Shown: positions 20,921 through 33,597 of the stretch, piece after piece
Layout: each line of letters begins with the position of its first letter
Position numbering within the stretch: position 1 is the first letter of the stretch
Assembly: GCA_019916065.1 (NCBI GenBank)
Contig: JAINTL010000054.1
Coordinates: 1 to 64,000, forward strand
Reading direction: 5' to 3'
DNA length: 64,000 bases
Source: Vitellaria paradoxa
Lineage: Eukaryota > Streptophyta > Magnoliopsida > Ericales > Sapotaceae
Translations under genes and position numbers: made by a program
Notes under the pieces: model-generated
What the model was told of the DNA's origin: nothing
What the model saw: only the letters and a program-made list of their open reading frames with translations
Database searches by the model: none

Positions 20921-22824
20921 ATCGGGCACATATGCCCAAAAGACTTTGAGATAAACTCCAAGTCGAATTAGTCCAATTCCATTAAGAAAATACCAATCCC
21001 AGGACTAATTGTGTGATCCCCCGCCCCAGGTAAGCCCTATTAAAGGAGAGTCCATCGGGTGACTGATTATTGTGGAATAAAGTATTTAGGGATAACTTGT
21101 TATGGAAGGAACTGTCAATGTATTAATTATTTTGGAAAGTTTAGAGCAGGTCTTGAGAGGCTCAGGCTCCATTTGATATACGTGGCTATTAGTTATTAGT
21201 TTTTAATAGTAGCTAACTTCTATAGTGATTGATTAAATTTATTTTTTTATATTTTAATTTTTTTTAAAAAAATTTTAAGAGTAAAAATGTCAAATTAATA
21301 AAAACTCACCTCTAAAAAAGTCACTTTTTTTTTTCTCAAAAACAAAAGTAGCTAATAGCTAACTAAAAATAAATCAACTACTTTTCTTCCCAAACTAAAC
21401 CTCAGTTTCCGTGTTATTTCTCTTTAAACTTTTTTTTTTCCCTCTTTTTAGATCTTCTCCGTCATTTTATTCAGGGCTAAAAATACACGACTGCAACTGG
21501 GCTTTACTTATCAATTAAGGTACAGAGTGGACTCTCTCTTTTTTTTTTTTTTTTAATTATTTTTAGTCTTTGAATGAAGGGCTCGTTTGGAGTCATAAAA
21601 AGAATTAAAAAATTTCAAAAATTTTCAAATTCCTTCAATCATATTTTGTCACCTATCATTTTTATATCACATCAATCTCATCCATTAATTTTTTTTGAGT
21701 CTCCAAACGCCCCCGAAATGGGCGGATAAGATTTAAAAAAGTTAAAAAAACGTAGTAGGAAAGCTGTGTCTAGTCTAAAGTGTCAAAATTGACCAAAATA
21801 TTATAATTTTTTTTTTCTAGATTTCTACACGTAGAAAATCTCCAACTTTTTTTAAATTTCTGCAATTTTTTTAATTATTTCTAACATTTGCCCATCTTTA
21901 TCTAATTTTTCATACTTTTTAAAAAACATACCAAATGCCTAATAATTCAAAAATTCACCTGCTTTTAGTTTTTGTTCATCAAAATACGGCACTCCAAATA
22001 AGCATTTAATAAATTAAAATTAGTAGAATTATTTATTATCTACTATAAATTTTACTATTAAAATTTATATAATTATTTTAAACTTTATTTAATAAATAAA
22101 TTCACTCTAAAAGTATTCTGCAATAAATAAGTAAAATTATTTTAAAATTCATTGTAAAAATATTCATTATCAAAATATATGCAATTATTTTAATGCTAAA
22201 ATTATAAAAAAATAAAATTATAAACTACGAAAAAGAAAACCTTAAAAGCAGTTTTAACTGGGGTTATAGTTTTTGGACTGGTTGACTATCTATCCTAAGA
22301 CACAGTTTGGTTACAAAGGGACGGCTAATCTTAAATAGACAATTAACCTAAACCAATTGTTTCGATCAAATACGAGATGGCATATGATATTCAATTCATC
22401 AACATGTTAATATTATAGCATAAAACAGGATATGCCATGTGATTTCGACCTCATTGTTAGCTAATTAAAAGTCAACCGCGGAACCAGAATTTCATGACGG
22501 GGTCTAAAAAAATTTTTTAGTAAAATTTTGAACAATTATAGTTTAGAAAAATATATATGTATATAACCACTGGTGCAGGTTGGTCTTACATGACGCAACT
22601 AGATTAATTCTTAAGTAATCAAAAGAATGATTCATACGCTGCGGAAATTTCAGCGGCTGGATGCACTAATGTGCATCAAGCTTTGGTGGAGTGGTTAGTT
22701 TGATTAGATGGATAAACCCTTTTCGAATAAATGAAAGAGTGGGAACCCCAAAATAAATAAATAAATAAATAAACCCGCTAGCATTTTATCTAAGATTTAT
22801 TTTTGCCTGAAAAATTATTGTAAT
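20921..22824. other. AT-rich intergenic DNA
   Basis: Apart from the MITE at 21579-21714, I see only AT-rich DNA, an AAAT microsatellite near 22755-22771, and a weakly tRNA-like stretch near 22680-22740 that I did not call. Confidence 0.4.
21579..21714. mobile_element. Probable MITE with GTTTGGAG ends
   Basis: It begins GGGCTCGTTTGGAGTC and ends GAGTCTCCAAACGCCCCC, which is its near inverted complement, with AT-rich DNA between. The possible flanking duplication is GAA, which does not fit PIF (TWA), so the superfamily is left open. Similar ends occur near 94, 808 and 28605, suggesting a dispersed family. Confidence 0.45.
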
Positions 22825-22842
22825 GCCACAGTTGAAATTATT

Positions 22843-23102
22843 ATTCTGATACGAGGAAACTCGCATTCTCTACCTTAAGGGTGAGCACTTGGTGAAATTC
22901 GCTCTGTGACCCTATCTGGCCAAGAACCACTGAGAGTAAACCTAGTCTAGGTAATCCTTGGCTGACCGGCTCAACCGAAAAGGTTGTTAGATAATCTCCA
23001 CATAAAGGGACGACTGTCCCCCGAAAAGGAGTCGAACTCAAGATCACATGGTCCCAAGTCCTACGGCACGCTGCTCGAACCAACTCGACTAACCCTAAAG
23101 AG
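22843..23102 (-). mobile_element. tRNA-derived SINE, 260 bp, with 18-bp TSD
   Basis: On the minus strand the 5' end carries a box A-like TTAGTCGAGTTGG (23079-23091) and, about 45 bp later, a box B-like AGTTCGACTCC (23029-23039), the internal Pol III promoter layout of tRNA-derived SINEs. It is flanked by an 18-bp target duplication with two mismatches, GCCACAGTTGAAATTATT (22825-22842) and GCTACAATTGAAATTATT (23103-23120). No long poly(A) tail is seen. The family is not identified. Confidence 0.75.
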
Positions 23103-23120
23103 GCTACAATTGAAATTATT

Positions 23121-26100
23121 TTGGTGCTAAAATGGTAGGAGAGATGTAGTTTGTAAAGCGTGAAACTGGAAATAGTGAAACGAGAGAATGTAAAAATGAT
23201 AGAGAGATGAAATGTATAAAGGAGCGTGTGAAAAGGTAATGACTAATGTATTGAAAAAAGAATTATCGGAAATAGAGAGAGAAAGTGAGATTTTTTTTGG
23301 TTTGTATTGAAAAAGATGAGAAATAATTGTTTTAGGTTTTATTAATTTTTTTTGTATGTGAAGCTAGACTTTTCATTAATGAAGTACTTATTTTTATTAA
23401 ATATAGTGTATGCATATATATATAAGCAAAATACCAAAATTAGGGGTGGCTTGACCACCTGTACTAAGTTTCGTCTCTAACTAAAAGTCTGTTTGGCTAT
23501 CACAAATTTTTATCAAATTTTCATTAATTATTAATTTTTATCAACTTTTTCCAATAAAATTTGTTAAATATATTTTTAACTTTTATCAATTTTCTCTAAT
23601 GTTTATTAATTTTCTTTAATTTTTACAAATTCTTACCAAACACAACTTTTTTCAAAATTGACAAATAACAACACTAGAATAAAAATTATAAAAAATTTTA
23701 TTTTTTTTTCACACCAAACATACTCTAAAAACAAACATATACGAAGTAAATTTAAATGCTTACTCTTTTTTTTTTTTTCCTTTTTTACGTAAAATACCAA
23801 TAAAACGATCTAATCGTTTGTTTGGGATTTGATTCTAGATGATCTACCGTTTAGTTTTGACTTTTAGGACCGATTAATGCATGATTGGTTCGGATTATAT
23901 ACCGACCCCCCCCAAAAAAAAAAAAAAAAAAAAAAAAGAAGAAATCGTGTACTCCCAAAGAGTAAATATAAAATTAACTGAGGATATGTTTGGACGCAAA
24001 TTTTTTGTATTAGTTGGTATTTTTTCACTTTCTGCGAGCATTTTTTTTTCAGTTAAATTTAATTTTTTTAACCTTTTTTTATTGTGAGTTTTGATTTTGT
24101 TTTATAACTTTTAGTTATTAGTGCAGTTACTTCAATCACTATTTACATTTGATGAGTTTTTGATTTTTTAAGAAATTAAAATTTTAAAACTAGCAAAAAA
24201 AATTATTAAAAAAAAAAGCATCCAATCACGCCTAAATTTGACGCGATTACAATTTTTTTAATTAGAAGTATTCATTAAGTCATTTGCGTTTTCTTTTTTG
24301 GAATTTTAATTTTATTTTTTATATTTTATGAAATTTTTTATTAAATAAAATTACACAATTACCGATCTTTTTTTTAATTGAATATTTTGTATGTTTATAA
24401 TGTCATGCTCTTATATAAAAATCTAATCTAAGAAGTAATTATAACGTTATAAATACTCTTATTTTGTAATTATTTTTTAAAATATATAAACAAAACAACT
24501 TATGAATAATTTTTCTTTTTAGATTTTTGACAAGTGAACGGGTAATTACCATTTATTTTTTTTGAGAAATTCATTTGTGGCATATAAGTTATATTACTAT
24601 TGTAAATAAATTCTATTATAAAAATTTAAATTAAAATTTTAAAATAAATATACTTTTAATTTGTTTGATAAATTTGAATGTATATATGTACTTAAAAGTT
24701 AATTTTTTGGGTAGGTTTTTTGATACACTGATTTTCCTATTTAGTATTTTTCAAGTAGTTTTATTTTTTTAGTATGTGAATGGTGAGAAAAAAAAATAGT
24801 AATCATATTTTCAGTTTAGAATTGATAAGAAAAATTAGTAGAAATAAATAATATTAGAAATTTAAGTTTAGAGGTTGTCTTATGGAAGAAAAAAAATTTT
24901 AATTTTATTTTCGTTTGTAATCTTAGCAATCATATAAAAATATGTTCTATTTTATTTTCTAACTTAATTAAGTAAAAAAATTATTAATTTTATTCTTTTT
25001 ATTCACAAACTTTTGTCACTTTAACTTTTATCATCACTCTCAAGTGATTTAGTAGGACTCTATTCAATTCTTTCATTTCTCAAAATTTAGTATCATATTT
25101 TAAATAAAAAGTAATAAAAAATATAAGTGCGAAAAATATTAAAATAAACAAATTTTAAAATATTTTTAAAATAAATATTAAAATAACAAAGAAATGACAA
25201 AAGTTTATAAGCATAAAGGAGCAAAAGAATTAAATTTTTTAATCATTAAGTCAGAAAAAAATAAAATTTATTTTAATATAATTGTTAAAATATAAATAAA
25301 ATTCATTTTAGTATTTAAAAGTAATTTTTCATGTTCTCATGTAAGTTTAAGAATGTTTGTTCAAATTTATAATTTTTTTATGGAGGACAATTACGTTATT
25401 TTTAATTACACATCAAAGTAGTTTGTCAAAATAATATAATTTGACAATTTTATTTAATAAAAAAATAGAGCAGAGTACAAAAAAACTATTTTAGAGTATA
25501 AATAGAATTACCTTACACTTTGTTTGGAATAGTAAGTCGAATGAGATTTAATTTCATTTGGTGAAAATCCCAACAATTTTTATATTTGAAATTAAAATAA
25601 GATTTTAATTGATAATTGTCATAGAGTTTATGACAGAGAGGAAGATCAAACCCTAATAATCTAGCTTTAATTTTCTAGATTTCAATATGGAACAATCACA
25701 ATCTAGTAAGCTTCCGCAAATATGATTTTTTATTTTCTTGAAATTAGTATTCCAAATCTTTACATACAAATCGAATAATTTTAAAAGCCAAGTAAATATG
25801 AGAGGCCATACCTAAAATAATTCGATCCAGCAAGATCATCGATATCGAACCAAAGCAACTATTACACTTGCAATTCATTTAATATTACTCATGATTATAA
25901 AAATTAACAACCTTATCGACATAGATAAAATGAGGTGATGTGATGGAAAATAGCATTCAATAGATGATCTTATTAATGTGTTATTTCCTTATTAGTCCAA
26001 TTCTCTTTAAAATATTATTATCAAATAAGCAAGAGAATTCTAAAGTTTTAGTTAGAAAGCAATATGTCTCGTATAAACTATTTCAATATTAACGGAAGAA

Positions 26101-26340
26101 ACATCCCAAAATGCTTAAGAAACATCAAACACCAAACTTAAGACTTTCAATCATAATATATACAGTATCGTGAATATGTTCATACACCAAAGTTATCAAA
26201 AGAAAACATAAATGATAATCTTTAATTAATTTCTATAGTAATGAAGAAACTAAAATAATCGACATGAAAAAATATCTATTACAAAATAGAAAGAAAATAA
26301 CTTTCACTAACCAAGTATATCCAAAAACCCAATAATACCC
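23121..26340. other. AT-rich intergenic DNA, possible MITE at 23.48-23.73 kb
   Basis: No coding frame is supported. The stretch from AGTCTGTTTGG (near 23487) to CCAAACATACTCT (near 23727) has inverted ends and repeated TTTTTATCAA-type internal motifs, so it may be another foldback element of about 240 bp. The rest is homopolymer-rich DNA, including a C-run plus A-run at 23907-23938. Confidence 0.35.
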
Positions 26341-27650
26341 ATATTTGAAATATGCTCATTAAACACAATAGGTTTAAGTCCCTTGGTCAAGGGATTCGCC
26401 ATCATCTGTCCAGTATCAAATGCTGATGTCACATTTCCTTGCCAAATCTCTAATAAATAAATGTTTGACCCCTATATACTTAGACTCACTTGAAAATTTA
26501 TTGTTCCTAAGAAAAAAACAACCGCACTACTATCAACAAAAATCTTCATTAGCCTATCTATAGAAACAATCATCTTAAGCTAGCTCTAAAATGAAATTTT
26601 GTAACCAAATAACTTGAGTTGTAGCCCAAAAACAAGTTATAAACTCAGTATGCATAGTCAAAGATTTTGTAAGAATTTGATCAACATTCTTCCGTGAAAC
26701 AATTTCTCCGGCTAGCATAAATATGTGTCTTAAAGTAAACTTCATGTCATCCACACATCTAGCAAACTTTGACTATGAATAGCCAATAACTTCAAGATCA
26801 TCAACTTTTCTAGAAATCTATCAAATTTGATCAACTATTGACGAGTAATCCTATTATGGGCGAATTTGGTCAGGAAGTTGCAGAAATATAGTACTTCAAG
26901 ATCAACCAATAGAGGTGTGCATAAAACTATTTGTTATAAGAAGGAATTCTAGAATTTCATCTATTTTCTGGGTTTGGAAAAGTGGGAACAATAGGGCCAT
27001 TATGCTCATTATTAAGCTTATTGAAGGTATATCACGTAATCTTTCGTTCTTTATAGATTTCTCATAACTTTCTTTGCAGCTACCTAATGATCTATTCTGG
27101 GATTTGAGAGATACCTCCCAATAACACCCACAACACAAATTATATCTGACCAAAGTACAAACATGTACGTACATGAGACTACCAACTGCACTAGCATAAA
27201 GTGTGTGTTGCATGGATTTCAATTCAAAGTCTTTCTTGAGACTCCAACTCTTACTAAATTTGACACCCTTGGTAATTGGAATATCACTATGCTGACAATT
27301 TCGCATATTAAACCTTTCAAGAACACAGCTGGTGTCTCTTTCTAAGAAAGCTCTAACATATTATGAGATCTATCACGAATAATCTTAATGCCCAAATTAA
27401 AACAAATGAAGCTTCTCCAAGAACTTTCATGCCAAAAGTGTTAGATAACAGTCACTTAGTATCTCTTAAGAGACGCAAATCAATACTTACAAGAAGTATA
27501 TCATCAACATAAAGAACAAGAAAAATAAAATTTCTCTCACTCATAGCCAATTTATGGTGGTAATTTACCTTTTGTTTCAATACTATTATCCAGCTTACCT
27601 CTCGCTGGTTTCTTTCTTTTTAAGCAATTTATTATTATTATTTTTTTAAT
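26340..27650 (-). pseudogene. Copia reverse transcriptase scrap
   Basis: Minus-strand pieces reading LYASAVGSLMYVHVCT (about 27130-27200) and, upstream in protein order, a YVDDILL-type motif near 27500. These match the second half of Copia RT. Several stops and frame changes are present, and no LTRs were found. The part from about 27366 is duplicated near 33836 as the start of unit 2 of the segmental duplication. Confidence 0.7.
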
Positions 27651-27770
27651 TATGCAGTTTCCCGGAATAAAATTAAGTGCCCTTTCTTTTTTCTTTTTCT
27701 TTTTTTTTTTTCCTTTCTTCTTTTGGGAGTATAAAGTAAACAATTGAACCTTTGCTGGTAAGATTATTAG

Positions 27771-28433
27771 TTTTCTTAAGTTTGCCTGGAAATAATGTAA
27801 AGGCTATTTCAATGCAACTAGGAGGATGAAAAAGGCATATACTATTAATGAACACAACACGCGAATTGCATAAAACCATGCTCAAAAAATATTTTCTTAA
27901 CAAGTGAATCCATACACCATATCCATGTGACTTGTTGAACATAAAATGGCCTTGAACTCTTGATAAGAATTAATTAAAGTATTTAAGTATTAATTTGTTA
28001 ATTTCAAATTCGGTAAAGTACCTATTGTTAATTTGAGTACTTACACATTGCTTGGATATGAAATTTCCCGCCCTTCTTGTGCTTTTGGTTCTAATTTTTT
28101 TTTTCATAAAATAGTGTTTTTTCCACTTTATAATATTTTTCTAAATAAATGAAAAAATAAATCATTTTAAAGCGTTGTTATATACTTTAGTTCTATATCA
28201 AAAGAAAATTTAAATACTTAATGTAATTCACATGTGATGAAAATTTATTCAATATGGCATATTTAAAATTTTACCTAGATCCATTGGACTTCTCTCGTTG
28301 TCATTATGCTTCGTTTATTCTAGATGCAACTTTGCAGGATCAGCAAAGAAATTGTGGATTAAGAAAAATAATTATAAAAGAGAAATTGTGAGTTTGAAAT
28401 GACTTTCTAGGTTCCAAAGAAGGTGGACGATGA

Positions 28434-28464
<31 letters not shown>

Positions 28465-29579
28465 CTAAATTTGGAGTCCCAAATTTTTTTTAAAAAATTC
28501 TAAAAATATTTAAAAGTTTTTTGACTTTTTCAATTAAATTTCATCACATGTCACTTTTATATTACTTTAATACCAACTTTTAATTTTTTTAAAACTTTTT
28601 TGAAACTCCAAATGCCAATGTATGGTATATGTATCATTATTGAACTGGGGGAGGACTTCACTTTAACCATCATTATTTTTTATTTTTTTATTTTGTATTT
28701 TAACTATATATATTTTTTATTTTAGATAAGAGAAATAATATACAGGTGCACTTCACTAGTACATGCAAAAAGGAAAAAAAAAAGTCACTAAATAACTAAA
28801 ACTTAACGTTTTTTTATAAAAAAAAATTCCCTAATTCCACTAGTATAATTAAATAATTTACGCGAAGACTAATCTAAATGTGTCTTTTAATCACTGACAA
28901 TTAGTTTACAACATCATACGGCCCATACCAAGTTTGCATTATAATTTATGTTAAATTTAATAATTAATGAATAGAATCAGATTTGATCATTTTATTAAAG
29001 AAAAAAATTATTTTATATTCTTGCATTTGAATAAGGAGGGTAAAAATGTCGACAAATTATATTTTAATTATGCCACTATATTCATTAAATATCAAAGGAA
29101 ATATTAATAATTAAAACTCCAATGTTAATAACATTTATTAAAAAAAAAAAAGAAGTGTTACTATAATACTTAAACGGAACAGGTTCTGCACATATACAAG
29201 ATGTTTAGAGAAGATTCCTGTGATTTATCCTACAATTAATTTAACTTTTTTTTTTTTTAATCATCTGATAGAATTAGTGTGTGATGAGTTTATTGGAGGG
29301 TGAAGATGACAGGATTAGATAAGTTACAAGCACCACTCAAACAGTTCTGGGGGAGGTTCGGTAATGTACACCGTCTAGTGTATAAGATATGTGAGGTTTA
29401 ACTAGTTATGATCCTTCATAATCAGTATAAATTTTTGTCATCACCACAATCGTGGGATGATTTGTTATTGTTTCAAAATTAACAGTACGTAGGTGCACCG
29501 GACATACACCGGTGCGTAAGTGCACCGGACCTACCCCCTTCTCCCACTCAAACTGGTATGAACCACATTAGTCAAGTCA
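27771..29579. other. AT-rich segment unique to unit 1
   Basis: No gene is seen. It holds a (TC)n microsatellite at 28434-28459 and a possible decayed MITE (GGAGTC near 28472 to CTCCAAATGCC near 28605). A GC-containing short repeat (GTGCACCGGAC twice, near 29492 and 29520) lies near its right end. Confidence 0.4.
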
Positions 29580-30689
29580 TCTCAATCACTTGATTCTATT
29601 TGATTTTTAAATGATATTTTTATCTTTTCACTTAAAAATTTAATATCATTTATAATTTCATTTTAATTTCAAGTACAAGAGATATGAAGGTAAATTTTTG
29701 AAATTTAGAAGCGTAGGTGATTTTCATTTTAAATACCAGTACCAATTGACTCCCCTAGAGGCACCAATACATAGTTAATTTATGCTTGAAAGTCTTGGAA
29801 AAAATATATGTACACTAGGATAAATTATTTAAAAAAATAATACAGTCAGAATAATTAATATTAATATTAGATCATTGTACAATTAACATGCATAGGATAC
29901 AAGTAATTGGTATAATGAATGCTGTATTTAAATTAATTGCTTTAAAATTATCATTTCTCATTATTTAGATTTCTCTTGAGGTTCAACAAACATGACAAAC
30001 TATTTCCTAATATTTAAAAATTATTTATACCTCTTTTATCTTTAAAATTTTATAACAAATTGACTTTACTGTAAGCAATTGAAATTAAAATTTTAGTTTT
30101 TCTCTTAAGACTTGACTACACCACGCTATCATGAAATTGAGTTTACACAATCAATTTAAGAATTATCACAGACTTTTTTTCTTCTTTTCATTCTTATTCT
30201 CATCAATGTCACTCTACTTATACACACATATATATATTTTATTTATTTATGGTCGACGTAACGAATTAACCCCATTTCAATTATATATATTAAAGAAACC
30301 AAGTGTATTTGGAAAGAATAGAGTTTCTACATACTCAATTGTTTGACTTTTTTAAGATGATTAAATTTAACTTTTTACATTTTAAATTTCTTCTAAATTA
30401 TAGAAGGCAAAAATATCAAATTAATAAAAAGTTAAAAAACTAACTATTAAAAAATTAACTTTTTTTTCTTTCTAAAAAAAAAAATTTTTTTAGTAACTAC
30501 TAGAAAACTAATTTTGTTTTTTTTTTTTTTTCTCCAAACTAACGTCAATTAACAAGACAGGTATATGCTTTCATATGTGTGTTTAGCCATGGAATGAAGG
30601 AAAAAGAGTCAATCGTTTAATCACCAGATATAGCAAATATCCCAGAATCAAGCCACCAGTGGCTGCCACAATGCAATTAGTTGCCGTCA

Positions 30690-31070
30690 CCACAAGTGAT
30701 TATGTTCCTCCTCCACAAATGTGCTTGTCACCAGAAAACTTATCTCCTTAATTCCGAAGACTTGCGAAGACTTTCACAAAAAGCCAAAGAATCACACATA
30801 CGTGAGTCTAATGATCTTAATTGACAAATGATGGTATTGTCCACAAATATATTAGTCACCACAAAACTTATCCTTTTAATTTCAAAGACTCGCAAAGACT
30901 TCTGTAATATTCCAAAGAATCACATATGCATGAGTCTACTGATCCCTGTTGACAAATGATTATGTCCGTCCACAAATGTACATGTCACTACAAAACTTAT
31001 CCTTTTAACTCACAAATACTTCTGCAAAAATCTAAAGAATCACACATACATGAACGTAATGATCCCAATT
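30690..31070. repeat. Satellite array, 3 monomers of about 129 bp (unit 1)
   Basis: Three tandem monomers start near 30690, 30820 and 30950. Each contains a GATTATG-like start (degenerate in the second), a CCACAAATGT segment, GTCACCACAAAACTTATCC and AATCACACATACGTGA-like phrases. The corresponding site in unit 2 has seven monomers. No coding content. Confidence 0.8.
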
Positions 31071-33330
31071 AGAGCAGTAAACGAATTGACCCATTTATCA
31101 ATAAAATTTGGCTCGGCCCATTGACGTCTCGATTCAATTGAATTATTTAATAAATGAATTGAGTGTTAACAAACAAATTAGACTTGTTCATTAAGCGAGT
31201 TATTGAGTCTTAACAAACAAATTAGACTTGTTTGGTAAATGAGTTGAACTTGAACATTACTATGCTCAGATTGTTAAGAGCTTTGGTTTATTTAGTATTT
31301 ATATATATAACTAAATAGTATTTATTTAAAACATAATAATATATTAATTATTTTGTATTTATGTTATAATATTTTTATTCAAAAATTGCATTGCAATTTA
31401 CTTAATAGTTAATTGAATCATTTCTATATTAGTAATTACTTTTTTAACTATCATTTTCCACAATACAATATTTGTATTTTAATTATTACAGTACTCAATT
31501 CAATGAATTTAAAATTTATTAATAACATTGCATTAATTTATTAAAATATTAGAAATAATGAACTAGTATATATCTCATGTGGGATGGTAGAAATGAAAAA
31601 TATCTCCTCCAAGCAGAATTATAAATAATTTTGTCATTCATGAACAAACTCAGACTCAATTCATCAAAAACTTGAGCTTGGCTAAGCTCATTCAATTAAT
31701 AAACAAGCGCCAACTTGAACAAATTTAAGATTGTTTATTAAATGAAAGAGTTTGAACAAAGTAAAATTTGACTTGGATCAGTTATACACTAGTCCTAACA
31801 AGTTTAAAATTAAGTTTTTTTATGTTTTATAAGGTATTAAGTCACCAAATAAATTATTAGGATAGAAAGGAAGACTAGTGGCAGTCGACCCCACCAAGGA
31901 CATGCAAAGCCAATTTATGGCTGAAAAGTCTTGAGAATATATATATATATATATATATATGTATTTTGAAACTAAATTTTAATACCACATGTAAAGTTGA
32001 GGATTTATAAATAAGTTACACTTCTTTTGCTAATATGAGTATGTTATCCAACTAGCATATTAACTAAGAGTAAAGAAACCTAATATGGCAACATCACTCC
32101 ATTTAGGTAATTAGTGAAATGAGTTTAAAATATTATGTTTACAAAGTTCTAGTATATTTCTAAAATTATAAATATTTCAAATAAACTGAAAAATAAATAG
32201 ATTCACCATTTAAAAGTGACATAAAACAACATTGATTAAAAGGATTTAATATTAAAAGTCTATCATACTTCTACGTAGATTCAAATTTATTTTATTACTA
32301 GTAATAACCTGTGCCTACGACACTCTAAGCAAAATTAATATTAAGTTTCTTATATAGTTACAATTTTAGACAAAAAGTTCAAATCGAAAAAATTATGATA
32401 ATTCATAGGTATTAATTTTTTTCAAAACTTTAGGCCCTAGTATCTACTAAATGTGTTTTGGTCTCTCTCTCTCTCCTTAATTTTTAACAAGCACCATAAA
32501 AGAAAACACAAATTATGGTGTTTTAATTTTGAAGGTTTAACTCGGTAAAAACTATAATTGAGCAAAATTTTTAAGTTGATAGTTTTGATTTACATATGAT
32601 CTCCACCCTTGAAATATAGTTAAATTTAGAGTACTCAAGTCGTTTTGTGAGATAAAAAGCAATAAGGACCACTAAAATAAAAATTGAGCAGAAAATTAAA
32701 AATACAAAAGTGAACTTAATCGTTGAATGAAAGAAAAAATAATTATTAAATGTTGGATCTTACTTTGTGAGAGTAATATTTTTAAAAACAATTCTATTTT
32801 AATATATGGATATCTAATTAAAAAAAAAAAAAACTTTACAATTAAATCTGCTAGGGCCTAACGCTAGTAGTATAAATAGGATGGAGGATACACACGACTT
32901 ATGTGGAATTTTCTCTCTCTCTCTCTCTATATCTATATATCTATATGTTTTTTCAATTTTCTCTTCTCTCCTCTCGCCGTTTTTTATATTATTCTACATT
33001 AATTTCTGTCCTTCATCTTTCTCTGTTTTTACTGTTTAAAGCTCTGTACTTCAAAAGCAATTATTGAACATAGTTACTTACCAAATAAAAAAAAATTATC
33101 AAACCTAGTTTCGAAGTAGAGAATAATCTGTTGGTAATGAAGTATTTGAGCAATAAAATAATTAATTAGTATATAATTCTAACTACCATTAAAGTATCTA
33201 CTAACCGATAAATTTCAATTTGAAGCTCTGTGTGACACTTCCCAAATAACTTATATATTTTTATTCACAAATTAAAACAATAAATAAGGATATATTATCA
33301 TGGCCATTTTTTTGAGATTTATTGAGAAGT

Positions 33331-33597
33331 AGGGACTTAGATCATTTGGGGAGAACATGAGATTTCTTTTAACTAAAAGAGATCTCAAGTTCAACCCTAA
33401 GGAAAGTCATTTTTTTTAAATTGCTCCCATAAGCTATCTAATTAGCAGAAGGGTGATCATAATTGCCTTGGAGTCGATGTATGAAGGGACGTGCTGACAA
33501 GTGCCGACAACCCGAAGAGTTTGCTATCCTCATAAATCCGAAAGGCTTACAAGAAAATTTCTCCTTGTTACAAATATATATATATATATATATATAT
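33331..33597 (+). mobile_element. SINE-like insertion in unit 1
   Basis: This segment is absent from the matching place in unit 2 (near 41205), where the flanking sequence is continuous. It begins like a tRNA (GACTTAGATCATTTGGGGAG, box A-like) and about 60 bp later has a box B-like AAGTTCAACCC. It ends in a TA repeat (33574-33597). No clear target duplication was found. Presence/absence supports an insertion; SINE identity is moderate. Confidence 0.55.

Noticed and set aside
22660..22750. tRNA-like or second SINE-like stretch (TGGTGGAGTGGTTAG, TTCGAATAA)
   Set aside because: The B-box match is poor, no cloverleaf can be drawn by eye and no target duplication was found.
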